A DNA stretch of 10,832 bases from Baffinella frigidus (GCA_026770585.1 MU646412.1:528581-539412), one strand, 5' to 3'. Shown: positions 1-7,167, numbered from the stretch's first letter. Translations and numbers: made by a program. Notes: generated from the sequence alone by a model not told the origin.

Positions 1-473
1 CCCTTCCATGACTTCATAACGGCCATCGCATTTACTAGAACCCCATTTTGCACAGAGCGCCCCCATGGTTTATTTGAGCTTGCACTCTTGGGGGAACGTG
101 TACTGCATCAGCACTTGGAGGAGTCACTAATCCAGCCGTGTTCCACGACTTGTGTTTGATTATTTACATATTTACTCGTCTACTGTGAAACGTGTCCTAC
201 CCCGTCTTGCAATCGGGTTCAGGATTCCTAGAAAACCACTCACGGCCCATCGCAGGAACGTCGCAGCGCGCCTGAGGCGAGGCGTGGGCCCTGGCGCAGC
301 GCAGCGCCCCCGGCAGCCGCGACACGTCCAGCGGGCTCGGCCACACTCTCGTGACTTGTGTCGAGGCTAATATTCCGATACGCGGAGAGAGCGCTGGGAG
401 AGAATAGCGCGTCGGGGGGAGGAAGGGGTCCCGTTCGGCCCGCGAGGCGCAGGGCAGACTTTTGTAGTCCCAG
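1..473. other. No supported gene
   Basis: The first 180 bases are AT/GC-mixed and show no long open frame with coding character. From about 190 to 473 the DNA is GC-rich and open on the minus strand, but I see no motif or recognisable protein. A possible splice acceptor (TTTTGTAGTCCCAG) ends at 473, just before the coding island that follows. Confidence 0.4.
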
Positions 474-760
474 GAGCGAGGCCTGCTGGCTGCGTCGGCC
501 GGGCTGACGTCGAAGACGGGGGAGGACGCCGCGTCAACGCTTGCAGGGCGAGGGCGCGGGGCCGACTTGGAGCAGACTCTCAACGAATTGATTGAACTCG
601 GAGAAGATGATGTGCTGTGGATGGAGTCATACTGCGCGCGCGAGGGTGCAGGGCAGCCGCGGAGCTGCATCACGGCCAGGAACGCCTCCTCGGGCGTGTC
701 TGTCAGACGCGCGGACGCGCAGGCCATCCGCCACTTGTATCTTGTCATGAGTATCACGTT
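474..760 (+). CDS. Ambiguous coding island, strand unresolved
   Basis: The plus-strand frame starting at 474 follows a TAG at 465-467 and a possible acceptor AG at 472-473. It stays open beyond 1100. Its first part reads like protein: an acidic amphipathic stretch LEQTLNELIELGEDDVLWME spans about 567-626, after ERGLLAASAGLTSKTGEDAA. A possible GT donor follows at 650. The minus strand is open from 973 to 200 in the frame that shares the same wobble positions, so high GC3 does not choose the strand. Its most protein-like part is LTDTPEEAFLAVMQLRGC, with a Ser-rich tract where the plus strand is acidic. I favour plus for 474-649 because of the amphipathic helix, but only weakly. The family is not recognised and no start codon is evident, so this would be an internal exon. 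Confidence 0.3.
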
Positions 761-1130
761 GACTGGCCTTCTCCGAGCGAAACCTCCATGCGGTTGCTTT
801 CCCTTCTGGAAGGATGGTGCCGGGTGCAGATCGCCGTCAGTGCAGAGAAAGAGTCTGCCGCATGCGCCCTCCGGAAGCGACGGGTTGCGCCCGGTTGCGC
901 TCCCCGGGATCCACTTTTGTTGTCCTGGCATGCCTTTCTTTGTGAGGTCACACACCAGTCTGGTGGGTGGCACGCTGCTGCGGGTTGCGAAGGCTGATGC
1001 AGCGGTGCTTGGCAGATGCGGACGCCGACGTTTCGCGGCTGCACGGCTCGGTGGATCGTTGGATATGCGCGACGAAAGGATGGGCGTAAAAAAACTTGAA
1101 TTTGGACAGATTTGTGGCGACCTTCTTCCA
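761..1130. other. No supported gene
   Basis: Both strands have open frames here (continuations of the ambiguous island), but codon-position GC bias is weaker and no motif is visible. Composition turns AT-rich after about 1085, where the repeat mosaic begins. Confidence 0.35.
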
Positions 1131-1148
1131 GGTTGATTTTTACTAAAC

Positions 1149-1176
1149 TTTTTACTACCTCGCTGGGTAGTAAAAA
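1149..1176. repeat. Hairpin, 11 bp arms, TACTAC core
   Basis: TTTTTACTACC at 1149-1159 is the exact reverse complement of GGTAGTAAAAA at 1166-1176, with a 6-base loop. A further GGTAGTAAAAAC follows directly. It belongs to the TTTACTAC-type inverted repeats spread over the window. Confidence 0.75.
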
Positions 1177-1202
1177 CGGTAGTAAAAACCGGAAATTGAT
1201 CA

Positions 1203-1225
1203 TGCTGACAGAAAATCTGTCAGCA
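1203..1225. repeat. Hairpin, 10 bp perfect stem
   Basis: TGCTGACAGA (1203-1212) and TCTGTCAGCA (1216-1225) pair perfectly around AAA. Function unknown. Confidence 0.75.
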
Positions 1226-1253
1226 AGACTAATATTTTCAAACGTGTATGTTT

Positions 1254-1419
1254 CAATCCAGTTTACCACACAATTTATGATCGCGTATCCAGTTTACTAC
1301 ACCATTCTGGGTCTACATGTATCCAGTTTACTACCTCATTTTTAATCACTCAGCATATTTGAACAAACATGTGTATCCAATTTACCACACATCTTGCGTT
1401 CGATCAAGTTTACTTCACA
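1254..1419 (+). repeat. Five irregularly spaced copies of GTATCCAGTTTACTACAC
   Basis: Related 16-18 base units start near 1254, 1285, 1319, 1373 and 1401. The core is (T)ATCCA(G/A)TTTAC(T/C)ACAC, and spacing is 28-54 bases, so this is a dispersed cluster and not a strict tandem array. The core contains the TTTACTACAC motif found in several fold-back elements of the window. A cluster of decayed element ends is one explanation, a protein-binding cluster another. Confidence 0.6.
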
Positions 1420-1555
1420 TTGAGGGCACTGATGAGGCCACCAGCCCTCACAGCGAGACCAAATGCCTTGATTTCGAGACGTGTGAACAGGCACATTTAG
1501 GGCTTTAAAATATTGTATCCCAAGGTGTCACGTCCAAAATATGTAAAAAAAAGAT

Positions 1556-1615
1556 TTTACTACACGCGACTGGGATCACGTGACCGGTCATGTCCTCCCC
1601 GTCGCGTGTAGTAAA
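1556..1615. mobile_element. Small inverted-repeat element (TTTACTACACGCGAC arms)
   Basis: Perfect 15 bp inverted repeats lie at 1556-1570 and 1601-1615, separated by 30 bases that include GATCACGTGACC. No target duplication is evident. It is probably a short fold-back derivative carrying the shared TTTACTACAC motif. Confidence 0.55.
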
Positions 1616-1736
1616 CTCGAGAAAAGAGTCGTGCGAAAAAACAATAGTCGTTTGGTCCTGGTCACTGATCAGGACACGGGTCCGACACCTGATCTAGTCC
1701 GGGCCCTGGTACATGACTTTTAAATTAAAACGTTTT

Positions 1737-1822
1737 TGTCAGCTCCCCCAGATCTGGGGGACCCGCCCCACAAATCCGAGATCTCAAAATCGACGATTTG
1801 GTCTTTGCGTGAGGGTGAGTGG
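1737..1822 (+). mobile_element. Partial copy of MITE family 3 (CCACCAACCCTCACGG type)
   Basis: From AATCCGAG (about 1776) to GAGGGTGAGTGGG (1822) the sequence matches the right half of the full copy at 4015-4185, with a shared GATTTGGTCTTT core. The left arm is missing. In its place is a perfect 18 bp palindrome, TCCCCCAGATCTGGGGGA, at 1744-1761. ATTAAAACGTTTTTGTCAG just upstream resembles the arm of the fold-back at 2538-2695. The copy is truncated or rearranged. Confidence 0.55.
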
Positions 1823-1839
1823 GATGAGGTGTTGTTTCG

Positions 1840-1956
1840 CGCGACGTCACGTCGCGGGTTGCGTCTCGGACCATTTTGTCTCGAGTCTCGGACCCTCTTT
1901 CTCGAGAAATAATTTCTCGAGTCTCGGACCTCGTTTCCCGAGAAATAAATTCCAGG
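1840..1956 (+). repeat. Palindromes and 36 bp tandem repeat with GTCTCGGACC
   Basis: A 7+3+7 palindrome (CGCGACGTCACGTCGCG) lies at 1840-1856. GTCTCGGACC then recurs at 1863, 1885 and 1921. The last two begin 36 bp units (1885-1920 and 1921-1956) that differ at a handful of positions. Inside the first unit and its junction, CTCGAGAAAT-A-ATTTCTCGAG (1901-1921) is a near-perfect palindrome. Confidence 0.65.
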
Positions 1957-2095
1957 GGAGAGCAGCTCAAATAGGTGCGTCCGCGGGGCAACGGCGATGG
2001 CGTCAGAAACTCCTGGCAGCGAAGCACCACGGTCGAGACGTTGGTTGTCGGCGGTGCAGCGCTTGCAAACTTCCCATGTGCATGGGATACCCTAG

Positions 2096-2215
2096 GACCG
2101 TCCTACCCTCTACATCCAAAATGTCAAACCCTACGCCCTAGACCCCGCCCTACACCCCAAACCCCAAGGCATGAATCCTGAACACGAAGCCCGAATACTG
2201 AACCCCTGAACCCGA
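2096..2215 (-). repeat. Degenerate telomere-like tract, C-rich on plus
   Basis: Variants of CCCTAAA (CCCTACG, CCCTAGA, CCCCAAA, CCCTGAA) recur with a loose 7-base rhythm. The orientation is opposite to the three larger G-rich arrays in the window. It is probably an old, mutated interstitial telomeric tract. Confidence 0.55.
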
Positions 2216-2533
2216 AATTCCGCCCCGTGCCAGACGTTATTCACACTCACATAGTGTGGCCGACGATAACCCGCCATCCAGTCTCATCAGAACAGAGAGA
2301 GATTGATAATTTATTGCCAAACAACCAGCGTCAGCGCCGCACATGCTACGCATTGTGCCACTTACTGTACCCCGTGTCGGCCGCTCATACGAGCATTTTC
2401 CGGATGGATTCTAACTCCACCTCCTACATCAGAACAAGGGGGGAAGCCAGCGAGGTGCCCGGAGGCGCGAGGACTCACGCGAGTCTGTTCCAGCATTTTA
2501 TTGATACACCAGAGATAAGATGCCCGCATGTAC
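2216..2533. other. No supported gene
   Basis: A plus-strand frame is open for about 110 codons (2227-2562) but has no coding-type wobble bias, no recognisable motif and runs into the fold-back element. I regard it as chance. Confidence 0.5.
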
Positions 2534-2537
2534 ATAT

Positions 2538-2695
2538 TCATGGAAAGCACCCTCCACATTAAAAGCGTTTTTAAGTCAACCCCCCCCTGAAAATTGTCAA
2601 CTTGTGAAAAACTTGGGGGGTTTTCCCCATAAGTTAATAATTTTCAAGGCGAATTGACTTAAAAACGCTTTTAATGTGGAAGGTGGTTTTCATTA
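2538..2695. mobile_element. 158 bp fold-back MITE with ATAT flanks
   Basis: Arms of 42 bases lie at 2538-2579 and 2654-2695. The inner 27 bp (2553-2579 and 2654-2680) are perfectly complementary, and the outer 15 bases carry a few mismatches. A second, imperfect inner inverted repeat (CCTGAAAATT and AATTTTCAAGG) extends the fold. ATAT directly flanks both ends (2534-2537 and 2696-2699), which is consistent with a target-site duplication. It has no coding capacity. Confidence 0.75.
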
Positions 2696-2762
2696 ATATC
2701 CCCCGACAATTTGTCGACTCCTACGCAGCCAGGGTCCCCGACGAGCTTTTCTGAACCGGTTT

Positions 2763-2836
2763 CCTTTAGGTCCTTTAGGTTTTAAATGCTCCCAACATAT
2801 GCCAACGACACGCCGTTCCGTAGAAGGGATCTGCAG
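2763..2836 (+). repeat. R100 interspersed repeat, copy 1 (3' truncated)
   Basis: It begins with CCTTTAGGTCCTTTAGG and continues through TTTTAAATGCTCCCAACAT, a GCCAACGACACGCCGTTCCG block and CTGCAG. The 3' hairpin present in other copies is missing. A short telomere-like stretch follows at once (2849-2880). Confidence 0.85.
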
Positions 2837-2848
2837 GCGTGGGACAGT

Positions 2849-2932
2849 GTCAGGGTTTAGGGTTGAGGATTCAGGGGTTTCTGTAATGACCGCGACATAC
2901 ACACCATACACGACCACCAGAGCTCTGGTGGT
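2849..2932 (+). repeat. Short telomere-like tract and 20 bp palindrome
   Basis: CAGGGTTTAGGGTTGAGGATTC (in part) at 2850-2880 is a small G-rich telomere-like remnant. ACCACCAGAGCTCTGGTGGT at 2913-2932 is a perfect 20 bp palindrome, immediately before the next repeat module. Confidence 0.65.
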
Positions 2933-2935
2933 GGT

Positions 2936-3076
2936 CCACACAGCGGACTTCGAAGGGATTTCGAATAAACCATAAGCGATAAGAGACAGGACCCTACGGT
3001 AGGCAATCCGATGGACACAGGGGGGGGTTCCTACGGATAAGGTAACGGAAAAGGCCGGCTCTTTTTCAGCCCAAAG
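2936..3076 (+). mobile_element. MITE family 4, copy 1 (right end lost)
   Basis: It matches the complete element at 6054-6216: CCACACAGCGG terminus, GAAGGGATTTCG, CCATAAGC, GGACCCTACGGTA, TCCTACGGATA and GGTAACGGAAA in the same order. Similarity fades after about 3065 and the right terminal repeat CCCGCTGTGTGG is absent, so this copy is truncated. Confidence 0.7.
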
Positions 3077-3135
3077 TTGACGGATTCGTACCGCAAACCT
3101 GGGGTGTCAACTTGAGAATAGTCGGTCAACCCGAG
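3077..3135 (+). repeat. 59 bp repeat, inverted copy at 6670-6728
   Basis: TTGACGGATT, GTACCGC and GTCGGTCAACCCGAG appear in the same order as on the minus strand of 6670-6728, with scattered substitutions. It directly follows the broken family 4 copy. Origin unknown. Confidence 0.7.
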
Positions 3136-3174
3136 GGAGGCAGCGGTAGAAATCCCGGGACAGTACCTTGCGGC

Positions 3175-3275
3175 CCTTTAGGTCCTTTAGGTTTTAAATG
3201 CTCCCAACATGTGCCAACGACACGCCGTTCCGTAGAAGGGATCTGCAGAGAAAGCATTTTTGCTTTCGGATCGCG
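3175..3275 (+). repeat. R100 interspersed repeat, copy 2 (full length)
   Basis: The full-length form has the CCTTTAGG direct repeats, the GCCAACGACACGCCGTTCCG block, CTGCAG and a terminal hairpin (GAAAGCA-TTTT-TGCTTTC). It is almost identical to copy 1 over the shared part and belongs to the GATCTGCAG subtype. Confidence 0.9.
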
Positions 3276-3599
3276 TTTCGCTCTCCGAGGCGGCAGGGGG
3301 GCTTCCTCCTAATCCGTGTACCACCACCTACGATCGAGCTTCTTCGTCAGAGGCCAGGGACCACACGAGGCTATCCATGCGCACAGATTCACAAGTCAAT
3401 TATTGGATTGTTGCCCAGGAAACACGCCAAAAGTCAGCAATTGGTCACGTGTCGCGCCGCTGAGCGGCTCGACTTGTGTCAAGTTTCGAGCAATTCACCT
3501 GAAAATTACTGCACACGTTTATTATCGACATTTATTCAGTTCGCATTGATAGCCTCGTGTGGGAGCCCAGCATTCATGCAGTTTATTCGAGACCCATAA
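3276..3599. other. No supported gene
   Basis: Short overlapping open frames occur in all three plus frames, none with wobble bias or motifs. Small dyads are present (GCCGCTGAGCGGC around 3457, and GCTCGACTTG followed by CAAGTTTCGAGC just after it) but no clear element borders. Confidence 0.5.
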
Positions 3600-3779
3600 C
3601 CACTCGAGAATGCTAGAGGGACCTATTTACATGTGGGGGCGTAAATTTTGTACCAGGACAGGGTGTTCCGACCTCGCGACTCTGCACTGAAAGCATGGAA
3701 TGGCTCCAACGGATAATAAAGTTACTACACAAAGATTGTATCTCGGTTTTAAATAGGCCCCTCTTGCATTCTCGTGTGG
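3600..3779. mobile_element. MITE family 2, copy 1 (180 bp)
   Basis: Inverted arms of 29 bases, CCACTCGAGAATGC...CCTATTT at 3600-3628 and its imperfect complement at 3751-3779, enclose a non-coding core. The core shares TTACATGTGGGG, GTAAAT, TTTGTACCAGG and AGTTACTAC with the copy at 6410-6606. AA is present on both sides (3598-3599 and 3780-3781), a possible but weak 2 bp duplication. Confidence 0.8.
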
Positions 3780-3884
3780 AATGTCACAAAATCCAGGGTG
3801 TTACAGAGCGGAATCCAGCCGAGCGAAACCCACCAAGCATTAGCATTCTGGCCCGAGCATCGAACATGAGGCTGAGAATTGAGG

Positions 3885-4014
3885 GGGTACAGGCGGGGTA
3901 TCTCGCTCACAAGAAAGCGCCTCCTCTTAGGACCCTGCAGCAGGGCTATGCTTGGGGCCCTATGGTGGTCCTAGGGGGGGGGGGCGCTTTCTTATGAGCG
4001 AGGTATCCCTGCAC
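3885..4014. mobile_element. Inverted-repeat element (GTATCTCGCTCA arms)
   Basis: GGGGTATCTCGCTCACAAG and following bases up to AGGACC at 3934 are mirrored at 3967-4009 (GGTCCTAG...GAGCGAGGTATCCC). The right arm carries a G run (3974-3984) where the left has CTCCTC. The outer ends (GGGTACAGG versus CCTGCACCC) also match loosely. Its right end abuts, or overlaps by one or two bases, the start of the next MITE at 4015. Confidence 0.65.
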
Positions 4015-4185
4015 CCACCAACCCTCACGGAAGGACCAAATCGATTGATCTCGACTTGTTCCCAAAAGTTGATTTTGTACCAAGATTGGGACTTAAGCTA
4101 ACGCAGCCAGGCAATTTCGCCTGGCTGGCAAGGTGAATCCGAGGTCTGAGAATCGAGGATTTGGTCTTTCCGTCAGGGTTGGTGG
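4015..4185. mobile_element. MITE family 3, copy 2 (171 bp, complete)
   Basis: The terminal inverted repeats begin CCACCAACCCTCACGG and extend for about 38 bases (through GGACCAAATC). The centre has GCCAGGC-AATTTC-GCCTGGC, also present in the copy at 7332-7480. The element is flanked by AC on both sides (4013-4014 and 4186-4187). It has no coding capacity. Confidence 0.8.
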
Positions 4186-4261
4186 ACGGGTGGGGGGGCA
4201 GGGTGCAGAGGTGTGCGTTGCCCAAGGTGCGAGAGCAGTTTCCAGAGCTTGGGTTGAGAGG

Positions 4262-4513
4262 AGGGAGGGGTCTAGGGTGCAGGGATCAGGGCGGAGGGTT
4301 TACGGTTTAGAGTTCAGCGTTTAGGGTTCTGGGTTCAGGATTTAGGGGTGAGGGTTTCTGGGCGAGAGACTGAGGGGAGTGCCAGGGCTGGCGCTCTCAA
4401 GATCGGATTTTGGAGTTAAGGGCGCAGGGTTCATGGTTCATGGTTCATGGTTCATGGTTCATGGTTCATGGTTCAGGGTTCAGGGTTCAGGGTTCATGGT
4501 TCAGGGTTCAGGG
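4262..4513 (+). repeat. Telomere-like heptamer array with TTCATGG/TTCAGGG block
   Basis: A degenerate TTTAGGG/TTCAGGG region (4262-4370) is followed by a regular block at 4430-4513 of twelve 7-base units: six TTCATGG, three TTCAGGG, one TTCATGG, two TTCAGGG. The 7-base period is kept while the sequence has drifted from TTTAGGG, so variant units were amplified locally. Confidence 0.85.
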
Positions 4514-4540
4514 TTCCGACTTATGACCTGGCGCGGCCTA

Positions 4541-4711
4541 GCAACGAAAATTAGTACACAGATTCATGACTATTACTAGTGAAAGACTCAGGGTTGGTTT
4601 GCTTTGTCTCACGAGAAGTAAAGACACTCTCGAGGGACCTGCCCAGAGTCATGTATCACCCAGTATACAACGTACGAAGATAGGACTCACTCGTGTAGTA
4701 AAGTTCGTTAC
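4541..4711. mobile_element. Degenerate fold-back element
   Basis: GCAACGAAAATTAGTACAC (4541-4559) pairs with GTGTAGTAAAGTTCGTTAC (4693-4711) at 15 of 19 positions. The arm matches the better preserved element at 5346-5420. The interior has no coding features. Confidence 0.45.
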
Positions 4712-4758
4712 CAGAAAGTAAAAGCTTGAATCGTTGGCTTGGTCCCGCTGCTCTCCAA

Positions 4759-4860
4759 CGCGATCCGAAAGCAAAAATGCTTTCTCTGCAGTCCTTTCTA
4801 CGGAAGGGCGTGTCGTTGGCATATGTTGGGAGAAATTAAAACCTAAAGGACCTAAAGGAC
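4759..4860 (-). repeat. R100 interspersed repeat, copy 3 (inverted)
   Basis: This full-length copy in the opposite orientation runs from CGATCCGAAAGC (hairpin end) to CCTAAAGGACCTAAAGGA. It belongs to the GTCCTTTCTACGGAAGG subtype together with copy 4. A telomere-like array starts about 55 bases further on. Confidence 0.9.
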
Positions 4861-4915
4861 CACATTCCGTAGATCAAGTGTCCGTCGAGCGCCACGCCTA
4901 TGGGCGCCTGGTGTA

Positions 4916-5186
4916 GTGTTTAGGGTTTAGGGTTCAGGGTTTAAGGTTGAGGGTTTAGGGTTTATGGTTTAGGGTTTAAGGTTTAGGGTTTATGGTTTAT
5001 GGTTTATGGTTTATGGTTTATGGTTTATGGTTTATGCTTTATGCTTTATGCTTTATGATTTAGGGCTGATAGTTTAGGGTTTAGGGTTTATAGTTGAGGG
5101 TTTAGGGTTTAGGGTTTAGGGTTAAGGGTTAAGGGTTTCTGGCTTAGGGTTTAGGGTTTAGGGCTCAGAGTTGAGGCTTTACGGAA
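4916..5186 (+). repeat. Telomere-like TTTAGGG array with TTTATGG and TTTATGC blocks
   Basis: Imperfect TTTAGGG heptamers enclose a homogeneous block at 4989-5058: six TTTATGG, three TTTATGC and one TTTATGA, after which TTTAGGG resumes at 5059. Runs of identical variants show local unit amplification in an interstitial telomeric array. Confidence 0.9.
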
Positions 5187-5345
5187 CCGGGCGAGACAGC
5201 GTCTCTGGGGCAGGCTGAGAGTGGACCACCTTCGAGGTCCACTTAGTGGTCATAAGTGGCCAGGGATGAGCCACGTAGGAGTGCCTCTTCACGCATGTTC
5301 ATTACATCACTCTAATCGCAGCGAGCATTTATGGTAAACATGTTG
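5187..5345. other. No gene; one hairpin
   Basis: GTGGACC and GGTCCAC form a small hairpin near 5222-5243. Nothing else is supported. Confidence 0.4.
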
Positions 5346-5420
5346 CGGCAACGAAATTCACTACACACATGGATTATACTAGTAATCATAAAAGCATGCG
5401 TGTAGTAAATTTCGTTGCCG
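5346..5420. mobile_element. 75 bp fold-back (CGGCAACGAAATT arms)
   Basis: Arms of 26 bases (5346-5371 and 5395-5420) differ at two positions and contain the TTTACTACAC motif. The loop includes ATTATACTAGTAAT, itself nearly palindromic. It ends 20 bases before the TA-flanked MITE at 5441. Confidence 0.7.
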
Positions 5421-5440
5421 TCACATCTTCATCATAAATA

Positions 5441-5647
5441 GAGCGGGTCTCTCATTAGTTGACACGATTCGGACCTCGAAAAGCAAATCAGCAATGAACA
5501 AAATCAGTCAACTTGTGTAGTAATTTTCATTGCGTAAAAAAAAGAATCTTCATTTCAATGAAACTTACTACACAAGTTGACTGTTTTTGTTCGTTGCTAA
5601 TTTGCTTTTCGAGGCCCGAATCGTGTCAACTAATCAGAGACCCGCTC
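5441..5647 (+). mobile_element. MITE family 1, copy 1 (207 bp, TA flanked)
   Basis: It is a near-complete palindrome with arms of about 90 bases that begin GAGCGGGTCTCTCATTAG. TA lies directly outside both ends (5439-5440 and 5648-5649), as expected for a 2 bp TA duplication of the Tc1/mariner kind. The loop is a short A-rich segment. It has no coding capacity, so it would need a transposase in trans. Confidence 0.9.
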
Positions 5648-5762
5648 TACTCGTCCGGATGAAATGTATGTGCAGAGGAGGGCTTCCTGTCCTCTAACCT
5701 GTTAGAGCGTGCGTGCAGAGATCCCCTCTGATGAAATCTCGACCGGCGCGATGCGGAAACGT

Positions 5763-5858
5763 CCTTTAGGTCCTTTAGGTTTTAAATGCTCCCAACATAG
5801 CCCAACGCCACGCCCTTCCGTAGAAAGGACTGCAGAGAAAGCATTTTTGCTTTCGGAT
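5763..5858 (+). repeat. R100 interspersed repeat, copy 4 (full length)
   Basis: It has CCTTTAGG direct repeats, CCCAACATAGCCCAACGCC, CTGCAG and the terminal GAAAGCA-TTTT-TGCTTTC hairpin. It is of the same subtype as the inverted copy at 4759-4860. Confidence 0.9.
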
Positions 5859-5859
5859 A

Positions 5860-6020
5860 GACTCAAGACGCCCCGAGCAACAACCCTCTTGGAGAAGCTG
5901 CGTGTCAGAACATCTCCGCCTTTGCTCATCTCAGGGGCAGAGAAGCAACGGAGCGGGGTGGGGGGGGGGAGGGCATACTGAGTGCGCGGACTGGAGAGTG
6001 CTGTCGTACTGGCCCTTGAG
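5860..6020. other. No supported gene
   Basis: It contains a G-rich run (5957-5969) and unique sequence. Long open frames on the minus strand run through repeats on both sides and are not credible genes. Confidence 0.45.
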
Positions 6021-6021
6021 A

Positions 6022-6264
6022 TCCTGGTGGAGAGTTTGAGAAGTGAGGGGTTGCCACACAGCGGGTTACGAAGGGATTTCGTGAATGGCCCATAAGCCAT
6101 AAGACCTAGGACCCTACGGTATGCAACCCGTAGGGACATAGGGGGATTCCTACGGATAGGGTAACGGAAAGTCGGGCACTTCCTGGCCGAAAATGCCTTG
6201 GTAGCCCGCTGTGTGGATTGGATGTCCTGGTGGAGAGTTGAAGAAGAAAGGGGTTGATTGGATG
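6022..6264 (+). repeat. 40 bp tandem repeat (unit ATTGGATGTCCTGGTGGAGA...), interrupted
   Basis: The unit ends in GAGGGGTTG and restarts with ATTGGATG. One junction is intact at 6250-6264. The other is split by the family 4 element at 6054-6216 (GAGGGGTTG before it, ATTGGATG after it). The period between the two ATTGGATG starts (6217 and 6257) is 40 bases. An inverted, uninterrupted copy lies at 7178-7221. Confidence 0.75.
6054..6216 (+). mobile_element. MITE family 4, copy 2 (163 bp, complete, nested)
   Basis: Perfect 12 bp terminal inverted repeats (CCACACAGCGGG at 6054-6065 and CCCGCTGTGTGG at 6205-6216) extend imperfectly to about 28 bases (TTACGAAGGGATTTCG versus CTACCAAGGCATTTTCG). The interior includes the pair CCCTACGG/CCCGTAGGG. 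It sits in the 40 bp tandem repeat, and both intact junctions in the window suggest no target duplication. Confidence 0.8.
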
Positions 6265-6409
6265 GTGGATGGATTCGGTCTCGCGTGTCTCGTCCGGGTG
6301 TCGTAAGGAGAAACTCGGGTCCTCTGCTCCCTAAACCCGGAACCCTCAGGAGGGGACATAGCGGTAGCAAAAGGGGGGGGCGCAGGGGGGAAGGGGGGGC
6401 GTGGAGGGT
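6265..6409. other. No supported gene; G-rich
   Basis: Runs of seven to eight G lie at 6373-6380 and near 6393-6399. No coding signal. Confidence 0.4.
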
Positions 6410-6606
6410 CCACCCCCTCGAGAATGCTAGAGGGGCCTATTTACATGTGGGGTTGTAAATATTTGTACCAGGCTAAGGTAAAGTAACCTCCCGACTGTGC
6501 AAGTTGAGCAGAGCCACGTGACCATTCAACGAAAGTTACTACTCAAATGCCCACTTTTAAAAGCACATCGGTTTTAAATAGGCCCCTCTAGCATTCTCGA
6601 GTGGAC
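6410..6606. mobile_element. MITE family 2, copy 2
   Basis: The left arm is CTCGAGAATGCTAGAGGGGC (6417-6436) and continues to TATTT. The right arm mirrors it at 6576-6604. Arm complementarity is higher than in copy 1, but the left tip carries extra C residues (GTCCACCCCCTCGAG against CTCGAGTGGAC). The core shares blocks with copy 1, including GGTTTTAAATAGGCCCCTCT on the right side. Confidence 0.8.
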
Positions 6607-6669
6607 GAGGACTTGCTTGGGGGTTAATGTAGTGCGTTTCGTGCTTTCGTTGCTCAGGTAGAAAGTTCA

Positions 6670-6728
6670 CTCGGGTTGACCGACCACTCTCAAGTGGACA
6701 TGCTCGGTCCGCGGTACAAATCCGTCAA
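6670..6728 (-). repeat. 59 bp repeat, inverted copy of 3077-3135
   Basis: Read on the minus strand it matches 3077-3135 along its length (TTGACGGATT, GTACCGC, GGTCGGTCAACCCGAG). Here it is not attached to a family 4 element, so it is a separate repeat. Confidence 0.7.
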
Positions 6729-6824
6729 TTTTTCGGCGGAAAGGAGCCCGGGCTCACCAAACTGCTTCGCCCAAACAGCCTGGGACAGAACAAGAAAGAA
6801 TGCAATGCATTGAGGCCCGGGGCT

Positions 6825-7040
6825 GCGGGGGTCATAACCTCGTGAAGTGCGGGGGGTCATAACCTCGTGAAAGTGGTAAGGACGTGCGTGGCCTCCACAG
6901 CCATCAGACTACATGCCCTGGTGACTGCCAACTACATCGGAGTTCCCCACCGATGGGTCGGAGGGGGGTTCATAACCTCGTGAAAGTGGTAAGGACTTGC
7001 GTGCCCGCCGCAGCTATCAGACAACCTGCCATTGTTGATG
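6825..7040 (+). repeat. Nested direct duplications (GGGGTCATAACCTCGTGAA)
   Basis: GCGGGGGTCATAACCTCG occurs at 6825 and 6849 (about 24 bp apart) and again at about 6963. The second and third copies extend through AAAGTGGTAAGGAC-TGCGTG and CATCAGAC-CATGCC-type sequence, giving an imperfect unit of about 112 bp. A related partial copy (ATCAGACAAATGCCCTGG) is at 7257-7275. Confidence 0.7.
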
Positions 7041-7086
7041 GCGCCCGTGCACGTCGCCTTGAGATGCTGCTCGGAGCGGGATGTGA

Positions 7087-7167
7087 TGGTCAAATATCAG
7101 CTATCACTCAACTGGTCAAATATCAGCTACCACTCAACCCTGCGCGGAGCAGATCCGAGGATCTGCT
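7087..7167 (+). repeat. 26 bp tandem duplication and hairpin
   Basis: TGGTCAAATATCAGCTA starts both 26 bp units (7087-7112 and 7113-7138), which differ at one base. AGCAGATCC-GA-GGATCTGCT at 7148-7167 is a perfect 9 bp hairpin. Confidence 0.8.

Noticed and set aside
152-370. 72-codon plus-strand frame near the start
   Set aside because: Arg/Pro/Ala-rich low-complexity frame over GC-rich DNA with no motif or context.
5800-5858. TCCGTAG...CATTTTTGCTTTCGG in R100 as a relic of the dinoflagellate spliced leader
   Set aside because: Only TCCGTAG and a loose CATTTT-GCT match, with 17 bases inserted between them; too weak.
5702-6413. Long minus-strand open frames of 222 and 87 codons
   Set aside because: They run through an R100 repeat, a MITE and a tandem repeat; they are open by composition only.
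6825-7140. Direct repeats as a CRISPR array
   Set aside because: Repeat spacing and length are irregular (24, 112 and 26 bases), repeats are imperfect, and the context is eukaryotic.
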